A stretch of DNA of 64,000 bases, from positions 62,001 through 126,000 of the forward strand of contig NZ_LGAP01000007.1 of assembly GCF_001270265.1 (NCBI RefSeq), given 5' to 3'. Position 1 is the stretch's first letter. Each line of letters opens with the position of its first letter. Below, in pieces: positions 45,593 through 55,516 of the stretch. Below the pieces are notes generated by a model, which was given only the letters and a program-made list of their open reading frames with translations, made no database searches and was not told the DNA's origin. This stretch comes from Ensifer adhaerens (GTDB lineage: Bacteria; Pseudomonadota; Alphaproteobacteria; Rhizobiales; Rhizobiaceae). The position numbers were made by a program, and so were the translations under genes.

Positions 45593-45617
45593 GGTTCATC
45601 GATAATCAAAGTGAACC
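45593..45617. promoter_or_regulatory. GGTTCA dyad, probable CopG/ParE operator
   Basis: GGTTCA at 45593-45598 and TGAACC at 45612-45617 form a perfect dyad; a further half-site TGAACC lies at 45572-45577. The dyad ends 17 bp before the antitoxin start, fitting autorepression by a ribbon-helix-helix protein. Confidence 0.55.
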
Positions 45618-45634
45618 AAGGAAGGTTAGATCCC

Positions 45635-45883
45635 ATGACCGCTGCGTTTACCGTGCGTGTAAAAGATGAAACCGCGAGCAAGCTGGATCAGCTCGCTGAG
45701 AAGCTGGATCGGTCCCGCTCTTATATGGCTGCAGAGGCCATCGAAGCTTTCGTTGAGCAGCAGGAATGGCAGCTTGCCGAGATTGAAGCCGGGTTGACCG
45801 AGGCCGACCGGGGTGAGTTCGCCAGCGATGAAGATGTGGCGAAAGTCGTCAGGAAGTACGTCAAGTCTGCTCGCCAATCATGA
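45635..45883 (+). CDS. ribbon-helix-helix antitoxin (CopG/ParD-like)
   Basis: 82 residues from ATG 45635; the earlier frame start at 45578 would cover the operator. T-A-A-F-T-V-R-V-K-D-E-T-A-S-K-L-D-Q-L-A-E-K-L-D-R-S-R-S-Y is the ribbon-helix-helix. The C-terminal part is acidic and should bind the ParE-type toxin. It overlaps the toxin start by four bases. Confidence 0.9.
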   Translation: MTAAFTVRVKDETASKLDQLAEKLDRSRSYMAAEAIEAFVEQQEWQLAEIEAGLTEADRGEFASDEDVAKVVRKYVKSARQS

Positions 45884-46170
45884 GTCGGAAGCGTATTCGT
45901 TGGACGCTGCGGGCGTTGCGGCGACTTGATGAGATCGGCGCGTATATCGAGAAAGACGATCCGGATGCGGCGGCTCGCGTCGTGGCGCGGATTGTCACTG
46001 CCGTGGATGCGTTAGCGGAGTACCCTGCCAGTGGGCGGCCTGGTCGCATCAAGAGCACGCGCGAGCTCGGGCTGGCCGACATTCCCTACATCATTCCCTA
46101 CCGCATAAGTCGAGACGTCGAGATCCTCACCGTCATGCACGCTCACCAGCAATGGCCGCAGGTTCTCTAG
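45880..46170 (+). CDS. ParE/RelE family toxin
   Basis: 96 residues. R-W-T-L-R-A-L-R-R-L-D-E-I-G-A-Y-I at the N-terminus, A-L-A-E-Y-P-A-S-G-R-P-G-R in the middle and I-P-Y-I-I-P-Y-R-I near the end match ParE/RelE toxins (gyrase poison or ribosome-dependent RNase). The pair appears complete. Confidence 0.9.
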   Translation: MSRKRIRWTLRALRRLDEIGAYIEKDDPDAAARVVARIVTAVDALAEYPASGRPGRIKSTRELGLADIPYIIPYRISRDVEILTVMHAHQQWPQVL

Positions 46171-46423
46171 TCACGACCAACAAAACGCGTCGGCGCGATG
46201 ATCCGCTCATCAGCCTGCCCGTTACGCCAAGGTGACCTGTTCCCGGCTCCGTCCGAAAAGCACGGCGCTCATGCCACCCCACTCCCCGGGACGTCATCAC
46301 TGGTCAAAATCAGACGGGAAGTGCAGGTTTTCGACGGAAAACTGGAAGCGGTCAGCCCAATCTTGGTTTCCAGTTGCGAATGGATCGCATGACGTGCCAC
46401 GTTTGTTCCCGTTCTGTGCGTTC
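46171..46423. other. intergenic region without a recognised gene
   Basis: A 64-residue open frame (46198-46392) is not recognisable. The segment leads to a 29-bp repeat. Confidence 0.4.
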
Positions 46424-46452
46424 AGGATCGCATAATGTATCGACTGGAATGC
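46424..46452 (+). repeat. 29-bp direct repeat, left copy
   Basis: The 29 bases beginning AGGATCGCATAATG and ending GACTGGAATGC recur exactly at 59808-59836 in the same orientation, bracketing the whole secretion locus and the IS110 fragment. Confidence 0.8.
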
Positions 46453-46580
46453 GCCGTGCTGGTGCTGGGGCAGTATCCGGCCATGTTGCTCAATCGATTT
46501 CCGGGATCAACTCAGTTCGCCATGAAGCGCTATTTCCTCTGTCTTGAGGTTGAAGCTGGTCTGCAACACTGGAGGGACCG

Positions 46581-46826
46581 ATGCAAGTCGCCTCACAGAA
46601 ATGGGGCTCACGCGCTCGCCGTCGAGCTTGCCGCCGAGCACGGTTTCAAGATCACCAATCCGGAGATGCAGCGATACGCGAACCGTTGATTATCACCAAG
46701 AACGGTCGCCCGCGGACGGTTCTGATCGCCTATGAAATTATCTTCGCTTGATGCGGCGCGAGCGTTGTGCCGAGCTGACGAGCGCCTGGGACGCGGACGA
46801 GCTCGCCGCAGTCGAACCTTCCGCAG
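46581..46826 (+). pseudogene. Phd/YefM antitoxin remnant with a frameshift
   Basis: ATG 46581 has GGAGG upstream. Its frame enters [24 protein letters not shown], almost identical to the antitoxin at 12086. A one-base loss near 46736 then sends it to a stop at 46751. The following frame continues the match ([13 protein letters not shown]) to about 46826. The toxin is missing and an immunity-gene tail follows directly. Confidence 0.8.
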
Positions 46827-46840
46827 GCGAACGTTCGGCG

Positions 46841-46894
46841 CTACGTGCGGCAAAGATGGGTAGGGTTTTTGGTTTCCGCAACTGCCGCATTGTT
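46841..46894 (+). pseudogene. immunity-gene C-terminal remnant
   Basis: These 54 bases match 47798-47851, the end of the intact immunity-like gene (L-R-A-A-K-M-x-R-V-F-G-F-R-x-C-R-I-V). It is the tail of a second family member, fused in frame with the antitoxin debris in a chimeric frame 46748-46939. Confidence 0.75.
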
Positions 46895-47236
46895 GGGTTG
46901 AATAAGATGCCAGGGCCAATCCGGATAAGTTGCGTGTAGACGCAAATTCTGGTTGACAACATATTCCTAAAATATCATAAATTGCAGCAAGGCTCTTGGG
47001 GGAGTCAGAACAGGTTTCTGCTAAGCCTCGCTACTTAATTACACATTCATTTCAACAACATGACCCGCTAATACCTGCGGTGCGTCATTCGACGTAACCG
47101 CTCGCCAGGAATAAACCAACGATCTCTCGCATGAGCTCGACCGCGAGCCTGTGCGCGTTCAATTCCCCTTTACCTTGGACACCATCCAGGGTTTGGTTTG
47201 CACCTATGTGAACTGAATCAGGAGAATTATGCAGTT
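46895..47236. other. leader region of the toxin-immunity operon
   Basis: AT-rich for this window. TTGACA at 46953-46958 is a possible -35 but a well-spaced -10 is not clear (TAAATT at 46978 lies 19 bp downstream). Just before the immunity gene a three-codon frame (ATG 47229, then two codons and a stop) overlaps the ATG at 47237. Confidence 0.4.
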
Positions 47237-47863
47237 ATGACGCAGTCTCAAAACGCACGGGTCTGGGCTAGCCGCGCTTTCATGGATTCGACACGGATCA
47301 AAGGCTTTACTGCCGATCCGCTGCCGTCGGGGATGAGCCTCGGCCAGATGGCTGAGTTAAACGAAACCGGCGAACGGATGTCTGCGGAGCATTTTCCGAA
47401 GGAGATCTTCGCCAAGTATCCCGACAAGAAGGAAAAGAAGCAGGCGGATCTCGTGCTTGCGGCAGGGGCAGTGGTGGTTTCTGCGGCTTGTGCGGATGTG
47501 CTTCGCCAATTCGATCTCGGCCATTCCTCGCTCTATCCGATTAAGCTCTTCCAGCACGACCGCAAGACACCCGTGGAGGGTGAATATTTTTGTCTTAACA
47601 TCGGCGAGCGCAAGGATGTTTTTCGCCCTGAGCACTCGCCGCTCGTAAAAGTGCTCGGCAGCGGTCGATTGAAGATGCCGCCCTACCTTCAAGATGATGA
47701 CATTGCCGTAAGCCCTGCAGCACTATGTGGGCCTGACTTATGGGTCAGCCCGCCTTTGATCCGCATGTTCTTTCTTAGTGATCGGCTAACCGAAGCTTTG
47801 CGAGCGGCAAAGATGAGCAGGGTCTTTGGTTTCCGCGCCTGCCGCATTGTTCAAGGCAACTAA
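47237..47863 (+). CDS. putative immunity protein, Imm11/DUF1629-like
   Basis: 208 residues from ATG 47237; the frame extends to a TTG at 47198. AGGAG at 47219-47223 is closer to a tiny upstream frame (ATG 47229, three codons) whose stop overlaps ATG 47237, so translation may be coupled. The C-terminal part (D-L-W-V-S-P-P-L, F-F-L-S-D-R-L-T-E-A-L-R-A-A, F-R-A-C-R-I-V) fits the DUF1629/Imm11 family of cytoplasmic immunity proteins. There is no signal peptide. Its stop is 20 bp upstream of the RTX toxin gene, the expected order for self-protection. The assignment rests on motif recall and position. Confidence 0.65.
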   Translation: MTQSQNARVWASRAFMDSTRIKGFTADPLPSGMSLGQMAELNETGERMSAEHFPKEIFAKYPDKKEKKQADLVLAAGAVVVSAACADVLRQFDLGHSSLYPIKLFQHDRKTPVEGEYFCLNIGERKDVFRPEHSPLVKVLGSGRLKMPPYLQDDDIAVSPAALCGPDLWVSPPLIRMFFLSDRLTEALRAAKMSRVFGFRACRIVQGN

Positions 47864-47883
47864 AATCACCCGGAGGGGGATCG

Positions 47884-50800
47884 ATGGCAGTACCTTTTGC
47901 ATTCCAGATACACCATATCTTCCCCGCGGAATTGTTTGACGATCCGAGAATTGCGGAGCAACTGAAATCTTTACTTACGGGCACCAACTTCACAATGGAC
48001 ATGGCTGGCAACGAGATCGCACTATTCAGTGATCCTCAATACGCGGCCTATGTCCGGGCACTTACAGGCGTGGATGGCGGCAATGTCTACTATGACAGCG
48101 GCTTTGGTAGCTCGGTTCACCGAGGCAGTCACCCGGGATATACCGAGTTTTTGGTCGACCGAATTGATACGATCCTCGATTCCGGCGCCAGCCCCCAAAC
48201 GCAGCTCTCTGAAATCTACAAACTTCATTTCTTTGCGGCACAGTTGAGCCAAGGGCTCATCACGTTCGAAGGTCAATCTTTAGGGGTAATGGGCACTACG
48301 GTCTACGCGGCCACCCTTGCCAGCGCATATGACAATTGGACAGTAACCGGCGCCTCCTTGCAGGCCTACATTACCGGGCTGGATAGGACATTGACCGATG
48401 CCGGGCTCGATCACAATTTGCAGGCGCGTCTTAATGCAGTCGATTCATTCATCGAGACCGCGCATGAGATGGGGCACCTTACTCTTGACCAATACAACTT
48501 GGCGGTGTCACGCATTTCCTCGGTGCAGCTTGGTCTTGTCCAATCGGGAGGATATCAGGACAACCTCGTCGGGCAACTCAAGGCCAGCACGGCGATAACT
48601 CAGATCAGCATTGCCGCAAATTTTCAGGTCAAGCAAGGTCTGGGCATTCAGGTAAGCCTGAGCGAGTTCCTTTCATACCATGTTTCAAACGGCGTCACAA
48701 AATTTGCGATGTCGGAGGACGGCTACCTTAACCTCAGCCAATTCGACAAAACGATGGATGCCGTTTCGAACTTCTCAAAGCTGTTGGGAAGTGTGGCTGA
48801 CAGGCTACCGAACGATCTCTCCCATCTTGATCAGGCCACAGTCGACAAGATGGCATCCATACTCAACAGCACGCTCGTCGGCGTCGGCGGTGGGGTGCTT
48901 GGTGACACCGTTGAATTCCTCAATCTGTCTTATGACGCCATCAAAACCGGCGTCCAGACTGGGGATTGGAGCGATCTGGCCGGAGTCATTGCCAACTACG
49001 GCGTCTCCGTGGTTCTAAGTGCTGTGATGATCACAACGACCGTCGCTCTCGCAGGCCAGATTTCTGTCGGCACTGCCGCTGTAGTCGCGGCAGCTTGGGC
49101 AGTTGGCGGCGTCATCGATGCGATTGTCAACGGCGCGCAACTGCTCGACAAGATTCTAACGGATCTCGGGTTGCTCGATCCGAATGATTTGCCCACTTGG
49201 TATGCGGCCCTCTCCCTGTTGTTCAATCCTCCGTCCTGCGAACCCCTCGTGATTGATCTGGACGGAGACGGCATCGAGTTGACGAGTCTTGGTACCTCAG
49301 GAGCCTACTTCGACCTGGATGGCGATGGCTTTGCGGAGCGGACGGGATGGGTTGGACCGGATGACGGCCTATTGGTTCTCGATGAGAACGGCAACGGTCG
49401 CATCGACGATATCGACGAACTCTTTGGTTCACAGACGTCTTTTGGGTATCAGGAGCTTAAGCTTCTCGATAGCAACGGGGACAACGTCATCAATGCAAAC
49501 GATGCAGCATTTGGATCCCTGCAGATCTGGAAAGACGCAAACGGCGATGGCTTGTCGACGTCCGACGAGCTTCGTTCGCTGACGGACTACGGCATCAGAT
49601 CTCTCAGTCTGGAGGCGTCTGCTTCCGGAGCGAACCTAAGCGGTAATACGGTTCTCAGCACAAGCCAGGTAACCTGGAATGATGGTGCGATTACGCAGTC
49701 GGCCGAGATCGTGTTCGCACTGTCGCAGTTTCAAAGCCGTTACGTTGTTCCCGAGAACTTCAGCTATGACGCCGAGGTATACGCGCTGCCAAAACTCGCT
49801 GGCTACGGAGACGTGCCCGGACTGTGGGTCGCGATGACCCAGGACGGCGCCCTGAAGGCTGAGGCGAAGGCTCTGATCGAGATCGCGCGCAGCGGCAATT
49901 TCGGCGACTTCCTCGGCGGTATGGACGACTTCCTCTTCGATTGGGCTGGCGTCGATAATGTGCGATGGATGGAGGAGATAGACGACCTCTATGTTCATTT
50001 TGCCTATGATCCCGAAGAACTGGCCGCTTACGTCGGCGACGGATACGCTTCGTCTGGCGGAACACTTCCGCCGAAACCCAAAGGCTATGTGTTCTCCCTC
50101 GAAAATATTGACCCCGCAAAGTTGCAGGATTGGCTGGAGGAGAACAACCTCGCTCTGCCGCAAGGTCCGTTCCTGAACGAAAACGGCCTTCAGGGTGTAA
50201 GGCTAAATCCGACCCAAACCTACAGCTCGTCGGGTGGTCGGGGCGGAACGCAGATCATACTTTCACCCAGCAGCACGGAGGATCAGCTCCCATCGATTCC
50301 CGCGGCTGCACTGGCGTTCTTGCAGAAGATGATGGGGCAGGACTATCGCATCGCCGGCAATTTCATAGCTCCGGGCTCGATTATGGTCGGAGAACCAAGC
50401 GCACAGAATGCCGCCGCGCTGATGAAATCCTTCTCCGAACTGAAAGACCACTACACTAGCCACTTCCTCGCTCAGGCCGCGTGGTCCGTTATCGCACGGG
50501 AGGGGAATGACGCGGACCTCGGCGCACTTGCGCCGTTCAAGAATATTTTCCTTAATCCGCTGAACCAGCATATTGGCGGGGATGTTAGAAGCTTTGCTCT
50601 TGAAATGATTGAGATGTTTAGGTCTGACGGCCTGGGCTCAGACTCAAGCGTGCTCGCGCTTCTATCTGTATTTAAGGATGAAATGCCATCGCTAGCATCG
50701 CAGGTCGTAGACCTATTCGATGACATTGATCGCTCGTTAATAATCGATGCATTCGGCCTGAATTCGATTGTCGAGGGAACGAACAATGGAGAGTCACTGA

Positions 50801-53800
50801 GTGCGAGCGTCGCTGCCCTTGTGGTAGGTTATGATGGAAACGACAGTCAGACAGGCAGCGGCGGAAACGACACCCTGTCAGGTGGCAAGGGAGACGACAG
50901 TCTCTTTGGACTGAATGGCAATGACGCTTATGTCTATGCACGAGGCGACGGCCACGACACCATCACCGAGGGTATCTCCAAGGGTACGGCTGACAAGATC
51001 GTCTTTGTCGACGTCAATGCCGATGAGGTGTCGCTGACCTATTCCGGCACGGATCTGACCTTCGTCATTGCAGAGAGCGTGGTCGGCGCCGGGAACGGTG
51101 GTTCGATCCTGGTGAAGCAAACGCTCGACAGCTACTATTCACGCGGGGTCGAGAACATCGTCTTTGCCGACGGCACCATCTGGGATGCAGCGACGATCCG
51201 GTTGAAAGCCATCGAAGCCAGACAGACCGCTGGCAACGACACCATCACCGGCTTCAACACCAACGACACGTTTAAAGGCGGTCTTGGCAACGATGCGCTG
51301 ACGGGCAATGACGGCAATGACACCTATGTCTATGCCCGTGGTGATGGTCATGACATCATTACGGAAGGGACAAGCGGTGGCACGGCCGATCGGATCGTTT
51401 TCACCGACATCGACACCAATCAGGTGTCGCTGACCTATTCCGGCACGGACCTGACCCTCGTCATTGCAGAGACCGTGGCCGGCGCCGGGGACGGTGGTTC
51501 GATCCTGGTGAAGCAAACGCTCGACAGCTACTATTCACGCGGGGTCGAGAACATCGTCTTTGCCGACGGCACCATCTGGGATGCAGCGACGATCCGGTTG
51601 AAAGCCATCGAAGCCAGACAGACCGCTGGCAACGACACCATCACCGGCTTCAACACCAACGACACGTTTAAAGGCGGTCTTGGCAACGATGCGCTGACGG
51701 GCAATGACGGCAATGACACCTATGTCTATGCCCGCGGCGACGGGGCCGACACCATTACGGAAGGGACAAGCGGTGGCACGGCCGATCGGATCGTTTTCAC
51801 CGACATCGACACCAATCAGGTGTCGCTGACCTATTCCGGCACGGACCTGACCCTCGTCATTGCAGAGAGCGTGGCCGGCGCCGGGGACGGTGGTTCGATC
51901 CTGGTGAAGCAAACGCTCGACAGTTACTATTCACGCGGGGTCGAGAACATCGTCTTTGCCGACGGCACCATCTGGGACGCCGCGACCATCCGGGTGAAGG
52001 CCATCGAAGCCAGACAGACCTCTGGCAACGACACCATTACCGGCTTCAACACCAACGACACGTTTAAAGGCGGTCTTGGCAACGACGCGCTGACGGGCAA
52101 CGACGGTAACGACAGCTATGTCTATAGCCGCGGCGACGGGGCCGACACCATTACGGAAGGCACCAATGGTGGCACGGCGGATACGCTGATCCTCAACGGA
52201 ATCAACCCGAGTGACGTGACTCTGTCACGCAATGGCAACCACCTCACGCTGATGATCGCGGAAAGCGCCGCGGGGGCGGGCGATGCCGGTTCGATCCTCC
52301 TGAAGGACAGCCTCGACGACTACTACAGCCAGGGCATCGATCAGATTGTCTTCGCCGACGGCACGACCTGGACCCGCAACACCCTCAGGCTGATGTTGTT
52401 GCAGCAGTCGATTACGCCTGGCAACGACATGGTCACCGGCTTTAATGTCGCCGATGTTATCGATGCTGGTGCCGGCAACGACACGATCAGCGCCGGCGGC
52501 GGCAATGATACGATTACCGGCGGTCGCGGCAACGACGTCATCACCGGTAACGGTGACAACGACACCTATTATTATAGCCGCGGCGACGGGGCCGACACCA
52601 TCACCGAGAGGTACAGCGATGGCACGGCGGATACGCTGATCCTCAACGGTATCAACCCGAGTGACGTGACGCTGTCGCCTAATGGCAATGATGTGACCCT
52701 GGTGATCGCAGAAAGCATGGCGGGGGGGGGGGGTGCCGGGTCGGTCCTCCTGAAGGACAACCTCGACGACTACTATAGCCAGGGCATCGATCAGATTGTC
52801 TTTGCCAATGGGACCATTTGGACCAGAGCAACCTTACGCACCCTGCTGGTGACTTTTGCGGGGACCATCGGCAACGACAGCATCGTCGGTTCTAATGTCG
52901 CCGACGTTATCGACGCCGGTGCCGGTAACGACACGATCAGTGCCGGCGGCGGCAATGATACGATTACCGGCGGTCGTGGCAACGACGTCATCACCGGTAA
53001 CGGTGACAGCGACACCTATTATTATAGCCGCGGCGACGGGGCCGACACCATCACCGAGAGGTACAGCGATGGCACGGCGGATACGCTGATCCTCAACGGT
53101 ATCAACCCGAGTGACGTGACGCTGTCGCCTAATGGCAATGATGTGACCCTGGTGATCGCAGAAAGCATGGCGGGGGCGGGCGATGCCGGTTCGATCCTCC
53201 TGAAGGACAGCCTCGACGACTACTACAGCCAGGGCATCGATCAGATTGTCTTCGCCGACGGTACGGCCTGGACCCGCAACACCCTCAGGCTGATGCTGTT
53301 GCAGCAGTCTATCACGTCTGGCAACGACACGGTCACCGGCTTCAATGTCGCCGACGTTATCGACGCTGGTGTCGGTAACGACACGATCAGTGCCGGCGGC
53401 GGGAATGATACGATTACCGGCGGGCGGGGTGACGACGTCATCACCGGTAACGGTGACAGCGACACCTATTATTATAGCCGCGGCGACGGGGCCGACACCA
53501 TCACCGAGAGGTACAGCGATGGCACGGCGGATACGCTGATCCTCAACGGTATCAACCCGAGTGACGTGATGCTGTCGCGTAATGGCAACCACGTTACCCT
53601 GGTGATCGCAGAAAGCATGGCGGGGGCGGGCGATGCCGGTTCGATCCTCCTGAAGGACAGCCTCGACGACTACTATAGCCAGGGCATCGATCAGATTGTC
53701 TTCGCCGACGGCACGGCCTGGACCCGCAACGCCCTCAGGCTGATGCTGCTGCAGCAGGCGATCACTGGCGGCAACGACACGATCACCGGCTTCAACACCA

Positions 53801-55506
53801 ACGACACCCTGACGGGTGGCCTCGGTGACGACACGCTGACCGGCTACAATGGCAACGACACCTATGTTTATGCCCGCGGCGACGGTAACGACACGATCGA
53901 CGAAACCGGCAATTTCCTTGGAACGGCCGACAGGCTCGTCTTCGCCGACATCAATGCTGACGCGGTGAGGCTGAGCTATTCCGGTGCCAACCTGACGATC
54001 GTCATTGCCGAGAGCGCGGCTGGGGCAGGGGACGGTGGCTCGATCCTTGTGAAGCAGACCCTCGACAGCTATGTCGAACGCGGGGTCGAGAGCATCGTCT
54101 TCGCCAACGGCACGACGTGGGATGCCGCCACCATCAGGGTGAAGGCGATCGAGGCCAGGCAGACAGCTGGCAATGACACGATCACCGGCTTCAACACCAA
54201 TGACACCCTGACGGGCGGCCTCGGTGACGACACGCTGACCGGCTACAATGGCAACGACACCTATGTTTATGCCCGCGGCGACGGTAACGACACGATCGAC
54301 GAAACCGGCAATTTCCTTGGAACGGCCGACAGGCTCGTCTTCGCCGACATCAATGCTGACGCGGTGAGGCTGAGCTATTCCGGTGCCAACCTGACGATCG
54401 TCATTGCCGAGAGCGCGGCTGGGGCAGGGGACGGTGGCTCGATCCTTGTGAAGCAGACCCTCGACAGCTATGTCGAACGCGGGGTCGAGAGCATCGTCTT
54501 CGCCAACGGCACGACGTGGGATGCCGCCACCATCAGGGTGAAGGCGATCGAGGCCAGGCAGACAGCTGGCAATGACACGATCACCGGCTTCAACACCAAT
54601 GACACGCTTGGCGGGGGGCTCGGCAACGATGTCCTCAACGGCGGCGATGGCGATGACGTTCACAATGGGGGGGCCGGCGACGACCTGCTGATTGGCAACA
54701 ATGGGACTGACAGGTTCGATGGCGGCGATGGCAATGACACACTCGATTTTTCCTATTATTCGGGTAACGCGTCGTTCGATCTCGCGACACCCTTAGTGAC
54801 TTTCGCCAACGGCACCACGGAGCAGATTCTCAATATCGAAAATGTGACCGCCGGTTCTGGCAATGACACGATCACCGGCTCCGCTGCCAACAATACTCTG
54901 AATGGCGGGAACGGGAACGACGCGCTCAACGGCGGTATTGGCAACGATGTCCTAAACGGCGGCGATGGCGACGACGTTCACAATGGGGGGCTCGGCAACG
55001 ACCTCCTTATTGGCAACGTTGGTGCGGACAAATTTGATGGGGGAGACGGCAGCGATACGCTCGATTTCACCTATTACTCGAGCAATGCATCGTTCAATCT
55101 CGCCGCCAGCGTTGTGACGTTCGCTAACGGCAGCACTGAGCAGATTCTCAATATCGAAAACGCGATCGCCGGCTCTGGCAATGACACGATCACCGGATCG
55201 ATTGCCGACAACACTCTGAATGGCGGGATCGGGAATGATACGCTGACTGGCGCGTCCGGCAACGACACGTTCGTGTTCAAGCCGGGCTTCGGCAAGGACA
55301 CGATCACCGACTTCACGGCGGGGGCGGCAAGCGACGACGTGATCGAGTTCGGCAATACGGTCTTTGCCAATTTCGAGGCGGTGCTTGCGGCGGCGTCCCA
55401 GGTCGGCGTCGACACGCTGATCACGCACGATGCCAACAACACGATCACGTTGAAGAATATCGCCATGGCCAATCTCCATGCCGACGACTTCAGGTTCGTT
55501 GCGTAG
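47884..55506 (+). CDS. giant RTX protein with N-terminal AHH-like nuclease motif, type I-secreted toxin candidate
   Basis: 2540 residues from ATG 47884 behind GGAGGGGG. Residues 8-14 read Q-I-H-H-I-F-P (His10-His11) and residues 78-86 V-H-R-G-S-H-P-G-Y (His79, His83), the motif pair of AHH/HNH-type toxin nucleases. A hydrophobic glycine/alanine-rich stretch lies at about 370-420. Residues 455-580 hold a calcium-binding module (D-L-D-G-D-G, D-E-N-G-N-G, D-S-N-G-D-N, D-A-N-G-D-G). RTX repeats of the GGxGxDxLx kind with linked HBPT-like modules fill about 985-2460. The last 80 residues (F-K-P-G-F-G-K-D-T-I-T-D-F, then A-N-L-H-A-D-D-F-R-F-V-A) form a type I secretion tail. Export by the downstream ABC/MFP pair is expected. 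The target cell is unproven. Confidence 0.85.
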   Translation: MAVPFAFQIHHIFPAELFDDPRIAEQLKSLLTGTNFTMDMAGNEIALFSDPQYAAYVRALTGVDGGNVYYDSGFGSSVHRGSHPGYTEFLVDRIDTILDSGASPQTQLSEIYKLHFFAAQLSQGLITFEGQSLGVMGTTVYAATLASAYDNWTVTGASLQAYITGLDRTLTDAGLDHNLQARLNAVDSFIETAHEMGHLTLDQYNLAVSRISSVQLGLVQSGGYQDNLVGQLKASTAITQISIAANFQVKQGLGIQVSLSEFLSYHVSNGVTKFAMSEDGYLNLSQFDKTMDAVSNFSKLLGSVADRLPNDLSHLDQATVDKMASILNSTLVGVGGGVLGDTVEFLNLSYDAIKTGVQTGDWSDLAGVIANYGVSVVLSAVMITTTVALAGQISVGTAAVVAAAWAVGGVIDAIVNGAQLLDKILTDLGLLDPNDLPTWYAALSLLFNPPSCEPLVIDLDGDGIELTSLGTSGAYFDLDGDGFAERTGWVGPDDGLLVLDENGNGRIDDIDELFGSQTSFGYQELKLLDSNGDNVINANDAAFGSLQIWKDANGDGLSTSDELRSLTDYGIRSLSLEASASGANLSGNTVLSTSQVTWNDGAITQSAEIVFALSQFQSRYVVPENFSYDAEVYALPKLAGYGDVPGLWVAMTQDGALKAEAKALIEIARSGNFGDFLGGMDDFLFDWAGVDNVRWMEEIDDLYVHFAYDPEELAAYVGDGYASSGGTLPPKPKGYVFSLENIDPAKLQDWLEENNLALPQGPFLNENGLQGVRLNPTQTYSSSGGRGGTQIILSPSSTEDQLPSIPAAALAFLQKMMGQDYRIAGNFIAPGSIMVGEPSAQNAAALMKSFSELKDHYTSHFLAQAAWSVIAREGNDADLGALAPFKNIFLNPLNQHIGGDVRSFALEMIEMFRSDGLGSDSSVLALLSVFKDEMPSLASQVVDLFDDIDRSLIIDAFGLNSIVEGTNNGESLSASVAALVVGYDGNDSQTGSGGNDTLSGGKGDDSLFGLNGNDAYVYARGDGHDTITEGISKGTADKIVFVDVNADEVSLTYSGTDLTFVIAESVVGAGNGGSILVKQTLDSYYSRGVENIVFADGTIWDAATIRLKAIEARQTAGNDTITGFNTNDTFKGGLGNDALTGNDGNDTYVYARGDGHDIITEGTSGGTADRIVFTDIDTNQVSLTYSGTDLTLVIAETVAGAGDGGSILVKQTLDSYYSRGVENIVFADGTIWDAATIRLKAIEARQTAGNDTITGFNTNDTFKGGLGNDALTGNDGNDTYVYARGDGADTITEGTSGGTADRIVFTDIDTNQVSLTYSGTDLTLVIAESVAGAGDGGSILVKQTLDSYYSRGVENIVFADGTIWDAATIRVKAIEARQTSGNDTITGFNTNDTFKGGLGNDALTGNDGNDSYVYSRGDGADTITEGTNGGTADTLILNGINPSDVTLSRNGNHLTLMIAESAAGAGDAGSILLKDSLDDYYSQGIDQIVFADGTTWTRNTLRLMLLQQSITPGNDMVTGFNVADVIDAGAGNDTISAGGGNDTITGGRGNDVITGNGDNDTYYYSRGDGADTITERYSDGTADTLILNGINPSDVTLSPNGNDVTLVIAESMAGGGGAGSVLLKDNLDDYYSQGIDQIVFANGTIWTRATLRTLLVTFAGTIGNDSIVGSNVADVIDAGAGNDTISAGGGNDTITGGRGNDVITGNGDSDTYYYSRGDGADTITERYSDGTADTLILNGINPSDVTLSPNGNDVTLVIAESMAGAGDAGSILLKDSLDDYYSQGIDQIVFADGTAWTRNTLRLMLLQQSITSGNDTVTGFNVADVIDAGVGNDTISAGGGNDTITGGRGDDVITGNGDSDTYYYSRGDGADTITERYSDGTADTLILNGINPSDVMLSRNGNHVTLVIAESMAGAGDAGSILLKDSLDDYYSQGIDQIVFADGTAWTRNALRLMLLQQAITGGNDTITGFNTNDTLTGGLGDDTLTGYNGNDTYVYARGDGNDTIDETGNFLGTADRLVFADINADAVRLSYSGANLTIVIAESAAGAGDGGSILVKQTLDSYVERGVESIVFANGTTWDAATIRVKAIEARQTAGNDTITGFNTNDTLTGGLGDDTLTGYNGNDTYVYARGDGNDTIDETGNFLGTADRLVFADINADAVRLSYSGANLTIVIAESAAGAGDGGSILVKQTLDSYVERGVESIVFANGTTWDAATIRVKAIEARQTAGNDTITGFNTNDTLGGGLGNDVLNGGDGDDVHNGGAGDDLLIGNNGTDRFDGGDGNDTLDFSYYSGNASFDLATPLVTFANGTTEQILNIENVTAGSGNDTITGSAANNTLNGGNGNDALNGGIGNDVLNGGDGDDVHNGGLGNDLLIGNVGADKFDGGDGSDTLDFTYYSSNASFNLAASVVTFANGSTEQILNIENAIAGSGNDTITGSIADNTLNGGIGNDTLTGASGNDTFVFKPGFGKDTITDFTAGAASDDVIEFGNTVFANFEAVLAAASQVGVDTLITHDANNTITLKNIAMANLHADDFRFVA
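51234..54569 (+). repeat. amplified long repeats inside the RTX gene
   Basis: Three module classes are in tandem. Period 396 bp (132 residues) starts at about 51234, 51630 and 52026. Period 450 bp (150 residues) recurs at about 52569, 53019 and 53469. Period 399 bp (133 residues) is at 53772-54170 and 54171-54569. Neighbouring copies are nearly identical at the DNA level, so duplication is recent. All codon-phase is kept, so copy number can change without breaking the frame. Confidence 0.85.
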
Positions 55507-55516
55507 GATCTGACGC

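Noticed and set aside
52834-54663. A 609-codon open frame antisense to the RTX gene
   Set aside because: It arises from the repeat structure and codon bias of the RTX gene on the other strand; it has no ribosome site and its content repeats with the same period.
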